Origin: Pollenia angustigena
Lineage: Eukaryota > Arthropoda > Insecta > Diptera > Polleniidae
Assembly (NCBI GenBank): GCA_930367215.1
Contig: OV884058.1
Span: forward strand, 110,631,802 to 110,695,801
Reading direction: 5' to 3'
DNA length: 64,000 nucleotides
The notes under the pieces: model-generated
Told to the model about the DNA's origin: nothing
Seen by the model: only the letters and a program-made list of their open reading frames with translations
Database searches by the model: none
In this document: positions 22,758-34,881 of the stretch, piece by piece
Layout of the letters: each line of letters begins with the position of its first letter
Position numbering within the stretch: position 1 is the first letter of the stretch
Translations under genes and position numbers: made by a program

Positions 22758-23040
22758 TAGGCTTAAGTTATGGTAGTTTTTACTTAAATTGCATTATAAT
22801 CGGTGTTGCGTGAGTGTGAAATAATATAAAGCTGTAAAACTCGTCATAAAATATAGTCACTAAGTAGATTCTTAATGGAAATATTACCGTAGTGGGACAC
22901 TTCTCTCCGAACGATGTTACTACATCAATAGGTAAGAATTGAATAGCAGAAGCGATACATTATTGCTTATATTTATAGTCAGTAGGAGTGAGAATATCAG
23001 TTTTATTTTTAGAGATTTTTAGAGACAAGAAATACAAATT

Positions 23041-23450
23041 TATTATTAACAAGCTGACCCGACAGACGTTGTCCTGTCCAAATTAGGAAAAATGTTTGCA
23101 TTCGAATTTTTAAATCCGTTGAAAAAATACGAACATTTGAATAAAAAATTAGTCAAATCGATGGAGCCGTTTTCTGATTTTAGGTAAGTGGGCGTTAAAG
23201 TGGGCGGGGCAGAATGTTCTTTCCTTTAAAACCTAAGTTGGACTATAGCGATGATTTTATAGAAAAAATCGTCCAAATCGGTCAAGCCTCTCTCAAGTTA
23301 TGCGCTTAATAGAAAAAGTAGGCGTAAAATTAGGCGTGGTACATTTTTCTTTCGATGAAAACTTAAAATGGATTAAAACGAACATTTAAAAGAAAAATAA
23401 GTCAAATCGATGGAGCCGTTTTTTGATTTTAGGTAAATTGAAAAAAGTTT
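23041..23450. repeat. Degenerate dispersed repeat with internal direct duplication
   Basis: Begins aagctgacccgacagacgtt, a sequence style common in fly repeats. The segment gtcaaatcgatggagccgtt with its surroundings is present twice, about 250 bp apart (near 23153 and 23403). No coding frame survives. The class is not recognised. Confidence 0.45.
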
Positions 23451-26035
23451 GTAAAAAAGTATCCAGAAGTTTTATGCATATTTTCCATGAATATATGGCT
23501 ATTGAAGTTTCTATAGAATGTTGGAAATGGGAGTACCTATTATGTTTGTGGATTTTAAATCTGGCATCTCTTCTTCTCTAGCTTGTTGTTTTATAGTGTT
23601 TTAAAATGGTACCCTTAATGACGTTGGTGTTTTTTAATGGCCAAACCCGAAAAAATAAATATTTAAATAATTTTCTTTATATTTAAGACAGTGGTTGGCA
23701 AAACACTCATAATATAAGTGCTTATGTTTTTGTAATTAAAGTTAGAAATAGAGACAACAAAGAGCGAATTATATATTTTAAGTGTTCGAGGTAACGCAAG
23801 CAGTTTGGTTGATTCAGCACGCGTTTTAAGAAATTAACAATGATTTGCCCATCACTGATTTAAGACCATCTTTGAGAAGTGTATGTGTTTGTATATAAGT
23901 CGGTTTATGATGTTGGCCATAAATTTGCTCGTTACCATGTTTAATATCAAATATATTTTTCCTTAGATCTTGGTTTTCATCTGTTTGGTTTTTTTTGTTT
24001 GGGTTTATTTCTCATAATTTTCCTTATTGTAGGTACAATTAAATAATGGAGAACAGAAGATGAAGCTGATGATGTTCTCTACTTAATTGTGTTAGTGTGA
24101 GTTAGTGTTTTTTTTTTTTTTGTTTGCTGGGCATTTTGCTGTAATTAGATGTAACGGATATTGTAATTGGTGTTAAATTGCTTAGTGACTACATGTTAAT
24201 ACTTGTGGGCTTTAACAAACAAAATGCTGCTTCTGGTCTTGTTCTCTTTATTATTATTATTGTTGTTTTATTATTTGATTTTCATAATTGTTTTCCTTGT
24301 ATCTTATATCTCGCCACCGTCCTGATTAGTGAACGAGGGGTATAGTAAGTTTGTCATTTCGTGTGCTCCACCAACAAATATTCATCTAAGACCACATAAC
24401 ATTAATGTCCCGGGTTCTTAAACTATTCTTAGTCGATAAGGCCAGGCCATGTCTGCCTGTTGAAATCAAGCAGATTTTCAAGAAAAAAAGTTGTTGATGG
24501 GTTTGATTGTGCTTGAAGGAGAAAAGCTATGGACCCAAATGTTAACCAACCTTTTATCAAATTCATATTCACTTTTTAGAAACAAAAATTCATAACTTTC
24601 GTTAACGTTTCCTGCCGGTTCATTAATTAGGTTAATTAAAAAAAAATTCATTTCGTCCACCAGGGCTAACAAATAATGATATTGTCCCTTAACACAAATC
24701 CTGTACAAAGTTTACTTCCGAAAAATGTAAATTCTCAATAGAGTGCACTTAAGATTCGGCACAGCTGAATAAATCATTATGCCTTTTCTTGTTTTCTGTA
24801 AATTTTTCGCAGATTTTCTTTTTGGTATAATTTTCCTGTTTTTTTATTTTTTTTTTATTTTAATAGCTTTCTTAAGGTTTCTGTTTGATTTTCACTAACT
24901 GCCAGTAATAATTATATTAATTTGGTGTAATCATTGTTTACATCATTATTAAATTTACAAATACAAATATAATTGTGATAACCGTAGAAATGAAATTATA
25001 AGCTGAAATAATGAAAGGACTTTAAATGACATCGTAATTGCTCAATAGGAAAAATTATCAAAATTAAATATTTTTAAATACTTCTTCTTTCGCTTTTTTA
25101 TTTTCCTTTAATGTTTAATGACCTTTTCTTTTGAAATTTTTCTTACCTTTTACTTTAAATGCATGAATAATTAATTCGAACGGAAAACACAAACTTTGGG
25201 AAAGAGTTTTTCCTTTAAAACATTTCAGTTTTTCTCATCCTTATAAAAAAACCATCATCTCCTTCCTTTAAGAGTTTTTCGACGTGACTATTTAAAATTC
25301 ATAACATGTTCATTCGCTCAATTTCCTTTGATTTACAAAGTAATTACCAGATGAAGAACATGGTCAAATTGCTAAGTAAAATAAAGGAAAAGCAAAAAAG
25401 TAGTTAAAAAAAATTAAGGAGAGAGAAATTCTTTTTGATGTTACTTTTTTTCTTCTTGGCTTTTGAAAAGAATACTTAGCGCAGGGAATATAAAGAAGTT
25501 TTGATAAAGATGGAATACTAAACTTTCTTAGCAGATCATTGTACCCAGAAGTTATCAAAATTAGATATATATGTAAGTCAACAAATCTAATGGTACTCAA
25601 AAAGATTTTCTTTCTGATGTTGTGCGTAAGCATCATAAACGACTCCCTAATAGGGAGTCCCTATACTTTGAACGTTGCACTCCCTAAATAACAAATAGGA
25701 TTAGCGTAAAGCTTCGCGGGATTAGCTTAGGGAATTAAAAAAAACGCCAATACTTGAACCTCACTAGGACCTAAGGTTTCCCTAACGTGTACTACGGAAC
25801 CCAGTATCTCTTTTAAGGGCCTGGGCAGGTTGAGCTTTTTTTTTTTTGGGATTATGGGGTGGGTCGCTGTGTTTCTTATCCAAATCGTGGACAGGAGTTT
25901 CTTAAAAATATAAAGTTAGAGACTAGTTCTTTTTCCCGTCATCCAGTGAGACGCCCCTTTAGCGTTTGCCAAATTCGGTGCAAATATTTCGGCTGAATCT
26001 AAACAAATCCCAAATTAAGCGCATACCTCCGGTAA
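23451..26035. other. AT-rich stretch, no gene recognised
   Basis: Contains homology to the mini-me-like element at 24337-24470 (tttgtcatttcgtg, agtcgataaggcc) with its characteristic end gattcggcacagctgaa at about 24754-24770. A SINE tail lies at 25697-25744. The remaining frames lack motifs. Confidence 0.4.
25697..25744 (+). mobile_element. SINE 3' fragment
   Basis: The tail gattagcgtaaagcttcgcg ... tagggaattaaaaaaaa matches the body and A-rich tail of the minus-strand SINE at 44052-44193. The tRNA-like head is missing. Confidence 0.55.
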
Positions 26036-26043
26036 CCGTCAAA

Positions 26044-26579
26044 TAGAGTTGGGCAAAATCGTTCCTTTTGTGGAATCGTTCCGACCGATCAGAAAGATCA
26101 AAGGAACTAGGTCGTTCCTTTCGTTCATCGTTCCGGTTTTTACTTTGAACAATAAATGAACGAGGAACGAAAAAACTTCTCTTTCGTTCGTTAAAACGTC
26201 AACAATCTTATATTTGTTATTGTTTGTTTTTATGTTGTGGCGTAACAACTACCTACGTAAGAATTATGAATTTTTTTTAATGTTTGTAAAAAATAATTAC
26301 AAATAATTATGAGTGGTTGATTGCTAAAATATATTGCTTTGGAGCACATTAGTAATTGATTTATTTAGAAATTTTTTATATGTCACGACAAAAATACACA
26401 AAAGTCGACAACATTGATCAATATACAAAAAATAACCCTACAAAAATATGTGTGATCATCCAACAGATTGCAATTGCGAAACGAGGAACGACAAAAAATG
26501 AACTATTGAAAAAGTCCGCACCGTTCCTTTTAGGGAATCGTTCAATGGAACTAGGTCGTTCCGGAACGACACAACTCTA
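26044..26579. mobile_element. hAT-type MITE with 8-bp TSD (TAGAGTTGKG termini)
   Basis: A 536-bp element, TAGAGTTGGGCAAAATCG facing CGACACAACTCTA, flanked by the exact 8-bp duplication ccgtcaaa (26036-26043 and 26580-26587). Subterminal repeats ggaacgA/cgttcc and 'ggaactaggtcgttcc' occur at both ends. No transposase was seen. Confidence 0.85.
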
Positions 26580-26811
26580 CCGTCAAAGTAGACAGATGAA
26601 ATAAAAACTAGTTTTGTGGTACCCTTAACGGCGAGTGCTATTGATCAACGACTAGAAATTAATTTTTCCCCGTACTCAACGATATGGATGTAAACAGAAA
26701 AGTAAAAGAAGTTCTAGTCAACGGAATAGTGCTGCTGCCCGTTCAAGAATGCAGAAGAAGCCAAAAAGAGAGTTTCGTAATACCACCGCCGTCAAGAACG
26801 AGTGCAATTAA

Positions 26812-27604
26812 CAGTGATGCCAACTTTTTGAGAGCAAAAAGCACTTTAAAATTTAAAAAAAAGCACTAAAAAGCACTATTTCGAGCAAAAAAAAGTGTAA
26901 AAAGCACTAAGCTATTTTTAAAATTTAATTAAACACATAACAAGTTGCATTCCGCTGTGCCGAATATTATATAACTCCAAAATTTAAAACAAAGGCGACG
27001 GCGTTGATGTGGACCATTTTCATTTAAGATTAAATCATAAATATATTTATTTACATTTGTATATAAATATTTTTAAATCTTTAATAAAAATAATATCATC
27101 GAAAGCATTTGGATCATCATCAGCTGAGTTTGAATTGGCCATAAAACAGTTTTAAACTTATACAAAAGCGCATGAAATATGGCAGGTTACACAACGTTCG
27201 TTATAAAAGCAATTACTGTCAGCTGTTTTTAATTTATTTAACACTTTGCTCTTTTTTTGTTTTTAAAGTCTTTTCGTTTTTTTGTACGGTTCCCGACTGC
27301 ATTGTTTTAAACAATTCCTTAAATTTTCTAAGCCATTTTCTACTTTTGAAACAGTATCTACATCTTTCAAAAAATTTTTACCAAAATACATTATTGTTAT
27401 TATTATTACTAAATATGTATGTTGTCAACGCTAAAAAGTGCAACGTTTCATTCTTTTAAAAAGACACTTAAAAGCACTGTGAGAAATTGTTAAAAGCACT
27501 ATAAATACCCGCTTTTCAAAAACGGGTGCTTAACAAAATTTCGGGTATTGCATAAACAAAAAAGCACCAAAAAATACCCGAAAGTCACCAAAATGGCAAC
27601 GCTG
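26812..27604. mobile_element. hAT-type MITE with 8-bp TSD (CAGYGWTGCCA termini)
   Basis: A 793-bp element, CAGTGATGCCAACTTTTTG facing TTGGCAACGCTG-like end, flanked by the exact 8-bp duplication gcaattaa (26804-26811 and 27605-27612). Repeated 'aaaaagcact' subterminal motifs are present on both sides. It carries no recognisable transposase. Confidence 0.85.
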
Positions 27605-27612
27605 GCAATTAA

Positions 27613-28496
27613 TCAATAATTTTAACTTTCTTTTTAGCTAAACTATACGATATGGATGTGCGCGTCATTGTGATTAGAAAAACATGAATGGCGTAGTAGA
27701 GATTTAGCATAAACGATCTAAGAATATGCTTCTTTTGCGCGGAAACTGGATATAATAATGAATACATTTATATGCGGTTATATCAAGTCGTAAGTGCATA
27801 TAATCTGATAAATTTAATAGGTTATATGTTCTGGTAATACGAGGATCTGCATATCACAGGTTAACTGTCCTGATTCTGTTTATACGCTATTACCATTTAC
27901 AGATAAGAAAATGGCGAGAATCACAGAGATCACACGCATTTACGAAAAGTTTTTGCACTTCAGTCAAAAAAATAGACTACATTAAGTTCCAGTATCTGAT
28001 AAAGTTCCATCATTGAACCATTTCTTTTTATAATTTTAATAACTCCATTTTTCCTTTCATTCATTAACTGAGACACATGGGTCTGCAACCACAACTGTTT
28101 AAATTTTGAACCATTATTGTTTTGCATAGGGCGGGGTGATAATGTGTAAAAATAGGTTAATTACATAAAGTTAGTTTAAAACAGGTAAGAGTGCTATATT
28201 CTGCTATACCGAATCGTATATACTTATCCCCATAGTGCGATAATTACAGGAAGTTATATTAATACCATTCTTTAGACATAAATAAATTTATTTCGTGCCC
28301 CGTCCACTTCCCAAATCCCACACACATTTTGTCTGACGTTGTGTATTTATAACCCATTAACATACAGACCAACGTCTTTTTAAGGACCCAGAATATAAAC
28401 ATTTTTTTAAAAAATTACAAACGAAATGACAAGCTTATACCTATTCGTATATCAATAATATCTTACACCTTCTTGACTTTTTCTTTCAGTTATCTT
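27613..28496. other. AT-rich stretch, no gene recognised
   Basis: No motif-bearing open frame, RNA gene or element boundary could be supported here. Confidence 0.35.
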
Positions 28497-29284
28497 GCAG
28501 CCACAAGTTCAAGTTGTTCTTGATAGTCTTTTACATATACTGCTTGTCAAAATTTACATAAATTTAAAGCTGTGACGTGGGCTGCACTCAATTTGTAAGC
28601 AGTTTACTTTCAAGATGTCAACAATAAAACAATTTGTAAAGACAAACTTGTACTCAGCTTTTAAATTGAAAGTAAAATTGATAAACAAATGGAAAGGTAA
28701 AATTGAAAGCAATCTCATGGTAAATTTAAAAAGTGAGAGTGTCCCAACAAACACGAAGTCAAACCTTTGATATGAAATGACTTATCATTTGACATCAAAC
28801 ACAATTCTCAAACGTTTTTCAATTGTTTGATTTAACATTTCAATTCAAATTGATAATGATTTAAAATAAACATTTGATATCAAATGTTTGTCAAAGGTTA
28901 AATTCAAATCAAAAATAAACTTGGCAATACTAAAGCGAAAAATAAATGTAATCAATAAAAATGGCGATTAAAGTTACATTTTTTACTTTGTGGTTACATG
29001 TGCTTTACTATTAAAAATAAATTTTAATATAAAGTGAACAGCTTATTTCTTGTGAAAAATAAAAATTACAATGAAAAAAAGGAAAATAAAACGGGAATGT
29101 GCAGAAAGCTTGTTAAACGATCGGGGTGCTACAATCCTCAAAATAAAAGGGAGCCAAGTAGTTTGTCTTTCCAAGAATTAGAGGACGGAAAGAACATTAT
29201 TTCATCTTTTAGCTATGGTGCCGAATTTTTATCTCACAGTTAATTTATATAAATAATAAATTTAAATTAAAAATAATAAAATAT

Positions 29285-29398
29285 TTTTCGATATTCTTTA
29301 ATTAGGCTTGAGTTCATCAAATTTAATTTTCATTAAATTATTTTCACTGAGGGAAGGAATTTTACAACTTGGAATTTTTATTAAAATTTATTAATAAT
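29285..29398 (-). mobile_element. 561-family relic (degenerate)
   Basis: tttaattaggcttgagttca and the next 90 bp match the array monomer with many substitutions. The match seems to resume weakly after 30050 (tttttcttggttggc). The ribozyme part is not present. Position 29386-29398 (atttattaataat) is the left target-site duplication of the inserted element. Confidence 0.65.
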
Positions 29399-30037
29399 CA
29401 AAAAGTAATTTCAATTTTTGGGAATACAAAATTTTAATTTCAAAAGATTTTGTTATTCCTGGCCTAAGCAACCAGTGAAATGCATAGGAATAGCTTATCC
29501 CATCAACAATAAATTTCAAGTGTTTTTATCAATAATAAAAACTGGGAATTAAGCACGAATAACAAAATCTTTTGAAATTAAAATTTTGTATTCCCAAAAA
29601 TTGAAATTACTTTTTGATAATAAACAGGCAGTGCACGGCCTAAAAAACACTTAATTGACAACATCTTTTGTAAGTTGTTGTTTTTTTCATTTTGTTTTTC
29701 TTAACCTACTTACAACTACAATTAATGTTGAGAGAATTTCAACTAATTGTAGTGGGGAAACGTAAGATGAGATGAACCCACTGTTGTTTATTGTTGATGT
29801 GTTTTGTTTAAACTTTGATATTGTTACAAGTAGAACTGTTGCTATAATTCTTATACGTTTAACAGTTTTATTTGGTTTAATATCTTTAGTTTGTCTAAAA
29901 CCTTTATGGATGAAGTTTCCTGATGATCTGGCCTAAGCAACCAGTGAAATGCATAGGAATAGCTTATCCCATCAACAATAAATTTCAAGTGTTTTTATCA
30001 ATAATAAAAACTGGGAATTAAGCACGAATAACAAAAT
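29399..30037 (+). mobile_element. Second hammerhead-type retroelement (about 470-bp monomer)
   Basis: A 639-bp insertion flanked by the perfect 13-nt duplication atttattaataat (29386-29398 and 30038-30050). The first 60 bp (29399-29458) is an inverted copy of 29557-29619, the arms being about 62 bp and perfect. The rest (29459-30037) is a head-to-tail partial dimer: 'ctggcctaagcaacc' recurs at 29459 and 29928, giving a period near 470 bp. An inverted 5' piece plus about 1.2 monomers mirrors the layout of the 561-bp family. Only the second unit has the full ribozyme; the first lost the CTGATGA core at the inversion point. Confidence 0.8.
29908..29969 (+). ncRNA. Hammerhead-like ribozyme, second family
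   Basis: Stem I outer GGAT (29908-29911) with ATCC (29966-29969); inner GTTTC (29915-29919) with GGAAT, two of the five pairs being G-U; core CTGATGA (29920-29926); stem II CTGG/CCAG; GAAA; stem III AT/AT with loop GC; cleavage after A29955 (ATA triplet, allowed by NUH). The weak point is a T-T mismatch where a G-C pair normally closes stem II against the core, so activity could be low. The two-part stem I and tiny stem III match the first family's architecture although the sequences are unrelated. Confidence 0.58.
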
Positions 30038-30848
30038 ATTTATTAATAATTTTTCTTGGTTGGCTATCGAAAAATTAAAAATTAACAGTTCAACTAAAAA
30101 TCAAAAATTGTTCTTAAAATAAAATATTTTTATTTATATTCCACATTGTATTATAATCCACATTTGAAAAACTTTTGAGAATTACATTTGAAAGCAAGTT
30201 GAAAATAAAGGCGTTATTCAATTTGAAAATAATTTCCCCTTTTTGTTGAGAACGCTACGATTTTCAAATGATTTTCAAATCATTATCACACGTTTGTCGT
30301 TTGAGAAAACGTTTGATTTCAAATCATTTTCAATTTGAAATCAAATCTCCGTGTTTGTTGTGGTGTTAGTAAAAAAGTTAGAGCGTATTGCATGAAAGGA
30401 ATTGAAAGGCAAAGCTTGATCGTGTGGCCGCCAAGTTAATTAGGTAACACAGTTTAGCCACTAAACGAATCTCATCTATAAAATATTCAATTTTGATTCT
30501 TTATATGTATTTGTACTCTAATTTCCCTGCAGGAAATGTCACTAGGGAATCTGTACTGATTCACTATTGACGCAGTCACCAGTACTAGTGACTTATTATA
30601 CCCCAGGCAATGTTATTTACAATAGACATTTAACATGTGCGTATCATGGAAATCTACTACTGACGTTGGTACTACTGACTAGGTAGTTCCTTTGGGAACA
30701 TATCTGTGGCATTTTGACAAAACATCTTAAGAAGATAGCAAACATTTTTTAAATAAAAACTCGATGAAAAAATAATTTTTATTAAAAAATAAAATAAACC
30801 AAAATTAAATAAAAATTTCGTTAATAATACAAAATTTTAAAAACGTTA

Positions 30849-31401
30849 ATAAATAGTTCAACAAAATAACCACAATACTAATTATTGTTAAAGCTAAGGC
30901 ACGAGCTCTATGTGTACATTTGTCCTTCAAGTTGTGCTGAAAAAGGTCAACAGAAAAGAGAAAGACAAAGTGAAAAAACAAAAAAATGTACTTGGACTTC
31001 AAGAAAAATTCTTGACGAAAGTACGAAAAAACAGAAGTAAAGGAAAAAACATGTAAAATCAATTAAAATGGATAATCATTCAGGAAAGCAAATTTCGATC
31101 TACCAAATGTTAAAATACAATTTGGTTTAAGGATTGATGTTTGACTAGTGACGTCAGCAGTCGTCGATGGCTGCGAGTGTAAGACGGCAAATCCATCTGA
31201 GGAGATCGAGTGCGATCGAAACATGTCATGGTAACCTGCCGGCCAGGGTTCGAGCCCGAGCCACGTCAAGAATGAAAGATTATCAATAACAATTTAAATT
31301 GATTTTCATGTTGTAAAATTCCTTTCTTCATAAAAATAATTTAATAAAAATTAAATTTCATGAACTTAAGCCTAATTAAAAATATTAAAAATTTGGATTA
31401 A
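30849..31401 (+). mobile_element. 561-family dispersed copy
   Basis: About 553 bp, sense on the plus strand, from ataaatagttcaacaaaata to aaaatttggatta. It is nearly one monomer in circularly permuted phase relative to the array ends. It is a few per cent diverged from the array. Its 3' edge differs from the common ccacaatactaatt terminus, so it may be rearranged or separately primed. Flanking sequence (30712-30735 and 31462-31490) forms a larger inverted repeat, attttgacaaaacatcttaa, suggesting insertion inside another element. Confidence 0.8.
31185..31241 (+). ncRNA. Hammerhead ribozyme with shortened stem II loop
   Basis: Same fold as the array copies, but four bases are missing from the stem II loop: GATCG-AGTG-CGATC, which keeps all five pairs and makes a tetraloop. 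Core CTGAGGA, GAAA, stem III, GTC and both stem I helices are unchanged. Predicted cleavage is after C31227. Confidence 0.85.
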
Positions 31402-31529
31402 GTTAACAAAAATGTTTTTTGAATGAAAATTCGTACGAACAAACACAGTTTTTTCAACTTTTTTAATTTGACTTAAGATGTTTTGTCAAAATGTCAAATA
31501 TATGTAGACATTGGAACCAGAGAATCGCT

Positions 31530-32944
31530 AGTACATTTAAGTAAAGTATTCTACACTTTTTGTAAGAATACGAAATCATAACAATCTTTTTTTATTATTT
31601 CTTCAACTTTTATAGGAATTGTACTTCTCAGTTGTTATTGATAAAATCTTTTTCGTATTAAAGCAAAATATATAGTGGCAAATGTAATGTAGTGTAGACA
31701 CCTCGTTGACAATGTTACCAATATAGTCGACAAAACTGGTGACTTGGAGGCACTTGCACCCAGGTTTCCTTCGGGGTTAAAATACATGTAACAAATACAA
31801 AAATAACAAAGACTTTCCATTAAATATTACTAACATTTCATTATAAGGCTCAAATTACAAATAGCAACCATCGTACGAGTTAATTATAAACTATAATTTT
31901 TGATCACTAGAATCATCACCCAAGGGTTAATGTTTTCCAAACAGCTATCGCTACACTTAATCTAATTTTTTATTAATTTTTAGCAACTTTTTATTTATTT
32001 TTTAATGAATTTTCATTGAACTGTGTGGCAATTTCAGGAAAATGTACACTCCCTGTACCCTTCTTCAGAAAGAAGAAACAGCTTAATAAAAAATTCAAAA
32101 GTGTTTAACAGCTAATAGACAAAACCCCTGTTATCAGCCTACAACACAAAAGAAAAACCAAATTAAAGGAAATATTAATAAGCAGGAAGTTTGAAACGTG
32201 TGAAAATGTATTTGTTTATTTTGATATATTCTACTCAAATAATTACAAAAACATTTTCTTAAACCAATTAACAACTACACCGCATGTGGTATTTAGATAT
32301 AATGGCGACTCAAGGAGTTAAAATAAATGCTTAACGCCCTCTAGGAATGAGTAGCGCAACAAACCACAAAACAATTCCAATTTGTTTAACTTTGTAATCT
32401 ATAAGAATTGTATGTCGTATTACATGCCACACTCTACTCTATTGCTTAAAACTGATATAAGGGAGGGCATAAAATGAAAAGAGATTATGTGTGTGTTAGT
32501 GTGATATATTTTTACTTTAAAATCCCACTAACAACATTTTAAAGATCCTGCTTGCTTGTTACAACATGACTAAGTATTCTTGTAAATTGTTGAAATATAT
32601 TTGTGCCCTACAACAACCATATAATAGGAAGCATATTATGCGTTTGTGCTAATTTATGTAACATGTAAAAATTTTATTTCTAGAGTCTGGACGCACCTTT
32701 AATTTAAGAAGATATTAATTTAATTAAGCATAATTCTATTGTCATTAGGATGAAGGATATTATGACGAAAATCGATTTATTATTTCACCAGACCTCATGC
32801 AAATATTTTTCCGAAATGGAGACTCTATACTAAAAACTGAACCAAATATACGGGTTCTCCATTTAAGGGCTTGAAAACCACCGGTCTGGCAAGGGGGTCA
32901 GCTGTTAAATATCTGTCATCTGAAGTGTCATCTATTTAGTGTAA
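31530..32944. other. AT-rich stretch, no gene recognised
   Basis: Frames are short and without motifs. No RNA gene or complete element could be delimited. Confidence 0.35.
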
Positions 32945-33472
32945 TAGGCTTTTTACACTGGTCAACATCTAATATCTACCATCAAAGATGTAGAAAATGT
33001 GAAACACTCGTTTACATTGCTCACATCTAACATCTACCATCAAACAAAAATGTCACTATTTTTGAAAAAAAAAAAATTTTTTAAATTAAAAATGTTTTTT
33101 TCTCACAAAAGTGCCAAAATTTAAAAAGAAAACTCAAAAATGTATTTGAAGTTCAATTTGTTTAAAAATATAAAAAATACTTAACAAAAAAACATTGCAA
33201 TAAAAGATAAAACTTGACAAATGGTAACGCTGCTTTCAATACAAACTTCTCTTTGTCAGTGATGCCACAATAATAATAGAACTTATTGCCACTTTTCTAG
33301 TGATGGCACTAAAATAATCGAAAGATGTAGAATGGAATAACATGAGATAGGAACATCTTTTAAAGATGTTGGTTTTTAGCCCTATGTATTTCTTATGGAA
33401 AGATGTTAACATCTTCGCAAATGGTGAAAAATTGATGGTAGATGTTAGATGTTGATCAGTGTAAAAAGGCTA
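32945..33472. mobile_element. MITE with TAA TSD (TAGSCTTTTTACACTG termini)
   Basis: A 528-bp element with about 40-bp terminal inverted repeats (TAGGCTTTTTACACTGGTCA and reverse TAGCCTTTTTACACTGATCA), flanked by TAA (32942-32944 and 33473-33475). The motif catctaacatctaccatca recurs inside. A solo end lies at 6627-6660. Confidence 0.8.
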
Positions 33473-33573
33473 TAAGGTTTGCCTTTAACGTATATGGATC
33501 GTTTAATAACCTAAGAAGGCCTAAAAATAATTAAAAGATACTACAAATGTGGTGGTTCAAACGTGGCCACCAC

Positions 33574-33850
33574 TTTTGAGGATTACGGGGTGATATTGGA
33601 CGACATGTGGTGGCCAAAAGACGGTCGCACGGGCCATACAACACGACCGATTTTGGCTAGAACGCGTAATGTCACGTTTTGGCGACGTCAATTGGCCACC
33701 ACGATCATGAGATTTTAATCCGTGGGTATACTTCAAAATCGTGTATACGCGGATAATCCCTAACGTTAGAGCATTTGAATACCAACATTCGTCATACCGA
33801 CCAAAATGTGCAAAAAAGTGGTCTAAAACTACCGCAAAAGGATTGCCTGC
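33574..33850 (+). pseudogene. mariner/Tc1-like transposase relic
   Basis: Broken plus-strand frames keep recognisable transposase segments in order: FEDYGVILDD, then KDGRTGHTT (compare the family's DGATCHTA-type motif), then MSRFGDVNWPPRS, a TGA stop, and DFNP at about 33690-33720 (family form NWPPRSCDLTP). Frameshifts and stops make it non-functional. It is distinct from the relic beside the array. Confidence 0.7.
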
Positions 33851-34567
33851 TAGAGGAATAAGTAAGTAAAGTCATAAAAGCCCGACTATATGATAACCTA
33901 CACCACAGTATTTAGAGACAATTTTTGCATAGAGTACCCTATCTGGGACCCACGAGCAATCATGCACCCTATAAAAAAAATTATGTTATAAGTTAAAGAT
34001 ACACATTAAAGTTTTTTACTGAATATTATTTAGATATCTTATCTTTATGAGATTTGACTTTAAGTGATTCTAGGGAGGGCGTTTACATGGGACATATATG
34101 TATATGTAGAACTTTGGATCAATCATCGCAAAATTTTGACACGATATAGTAGATATCTTCAAAGATACTGTCGCCAGTATGTCAATGCCAATATTTAGAA
34201 GGAAGTAATGGAAAAAACAACTATTTTCGTAAGTGGTGTTTATATGGAAGCTCTGGTCGAATATGGCCCGATGCCATTAAAATTTGGAAAAATGATCTAG
34301 ATGGCAATAAAATAAGTTTGCACCAAATTGAGTCTTAATCTCTGGTAGTAGAAATATCATTGCCAAATTTTAGTGGTATAGACTATGGTGTTCATTTAAT
34401 CAGGTTTTATTTTTGTTCGATTTTACGATTAATCGATATTTGGCATTTTCAACTATTTCGAATAAACAAGTAAAATTTTTAAATTAATCGAATAACTCTA
34501 AATCCAGAAATTTTATAAACTACGAGATTTTTTTCGATTATTTTAGAAAATTTAGTACTTGAGTTAC

Positions 34568-34881
34568 TCTGCGGCCACACGGTCAAATTGTTCTTGATAG
34601 TCTTTTACATATACTGCTTGTCAAAATTTACATAAATTGAAAGCTGTGACGTTTTTGAGCAATTTACTTTCAAGATGTCATCAAGAAAACAATTTATAAA
34701 GACAAAAATTTGCTCACTAACCTTGAAATGAGTTGTTTTCGTGAACGTAAATTGAAACATTCACTGGAAAGAGAATTTTAAAGACAAGTTCGTATCAATT
34801 TTTAAAAGTATGAGTGTATTGGTAAAAAAGTGTGTGTGTATTAAAACTTGATAAGCAAAACTTGATCGTGTAACCCTCAAG
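34568..34881. mobile_element. MITE (GCGGCCACACGRTCAA-type termini)
   Basis: About 310 bp, left end ctgcggccacacggtcaaat, right end gcaaaacttgatcgtgtaac. It is the uninterrupted relative of the element whose halves lie at 28497-28740 and 30361-30435. The target-site duplication was not resolved. Confidence 0.6.

Larger units (their letters stand above)
28745..30360. mobile_element. Inverted-repeat element (CAACAAACACG termini)
   Basis: caacaaacacgaagtcaaac at the left faces gaaatcaaatctccgtgtttgttg at the right. Both sides carry many tttgatatcaaatg-like palindromes. No target-site duplication was recognised. It contains a degraded 561-family copy that is itself split by a second hammerhead-type element. 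Confidence 0.6.
28497..30435. mobile_element. MITE (GCGGCCACACGRTCAA-type termini) carrying nested insertions
   Basis: The left part (28497-28740) and right end (about 30405-30435, gcttgatcgtgtggccgcc) correspond to the two ends of the uninterrupted 310-bp relative at 34568-34881. The shared segment 'gttcttgatagtcttttaca' lies near both left ends. A 1.6-kb block (28745-30360) is inserted in it. Confidence 0.6.

Noticed and set aside
30805..31269. Open frames of 60-90 codons recurring in the 561-bp repeat copies (also at 12970-13152, 45904-46368)
   Set aside because: They cross the ribozyme and the array lacks one consistent frame conserved through the unit. Changes between copies preserve RNA pairs, not codons.
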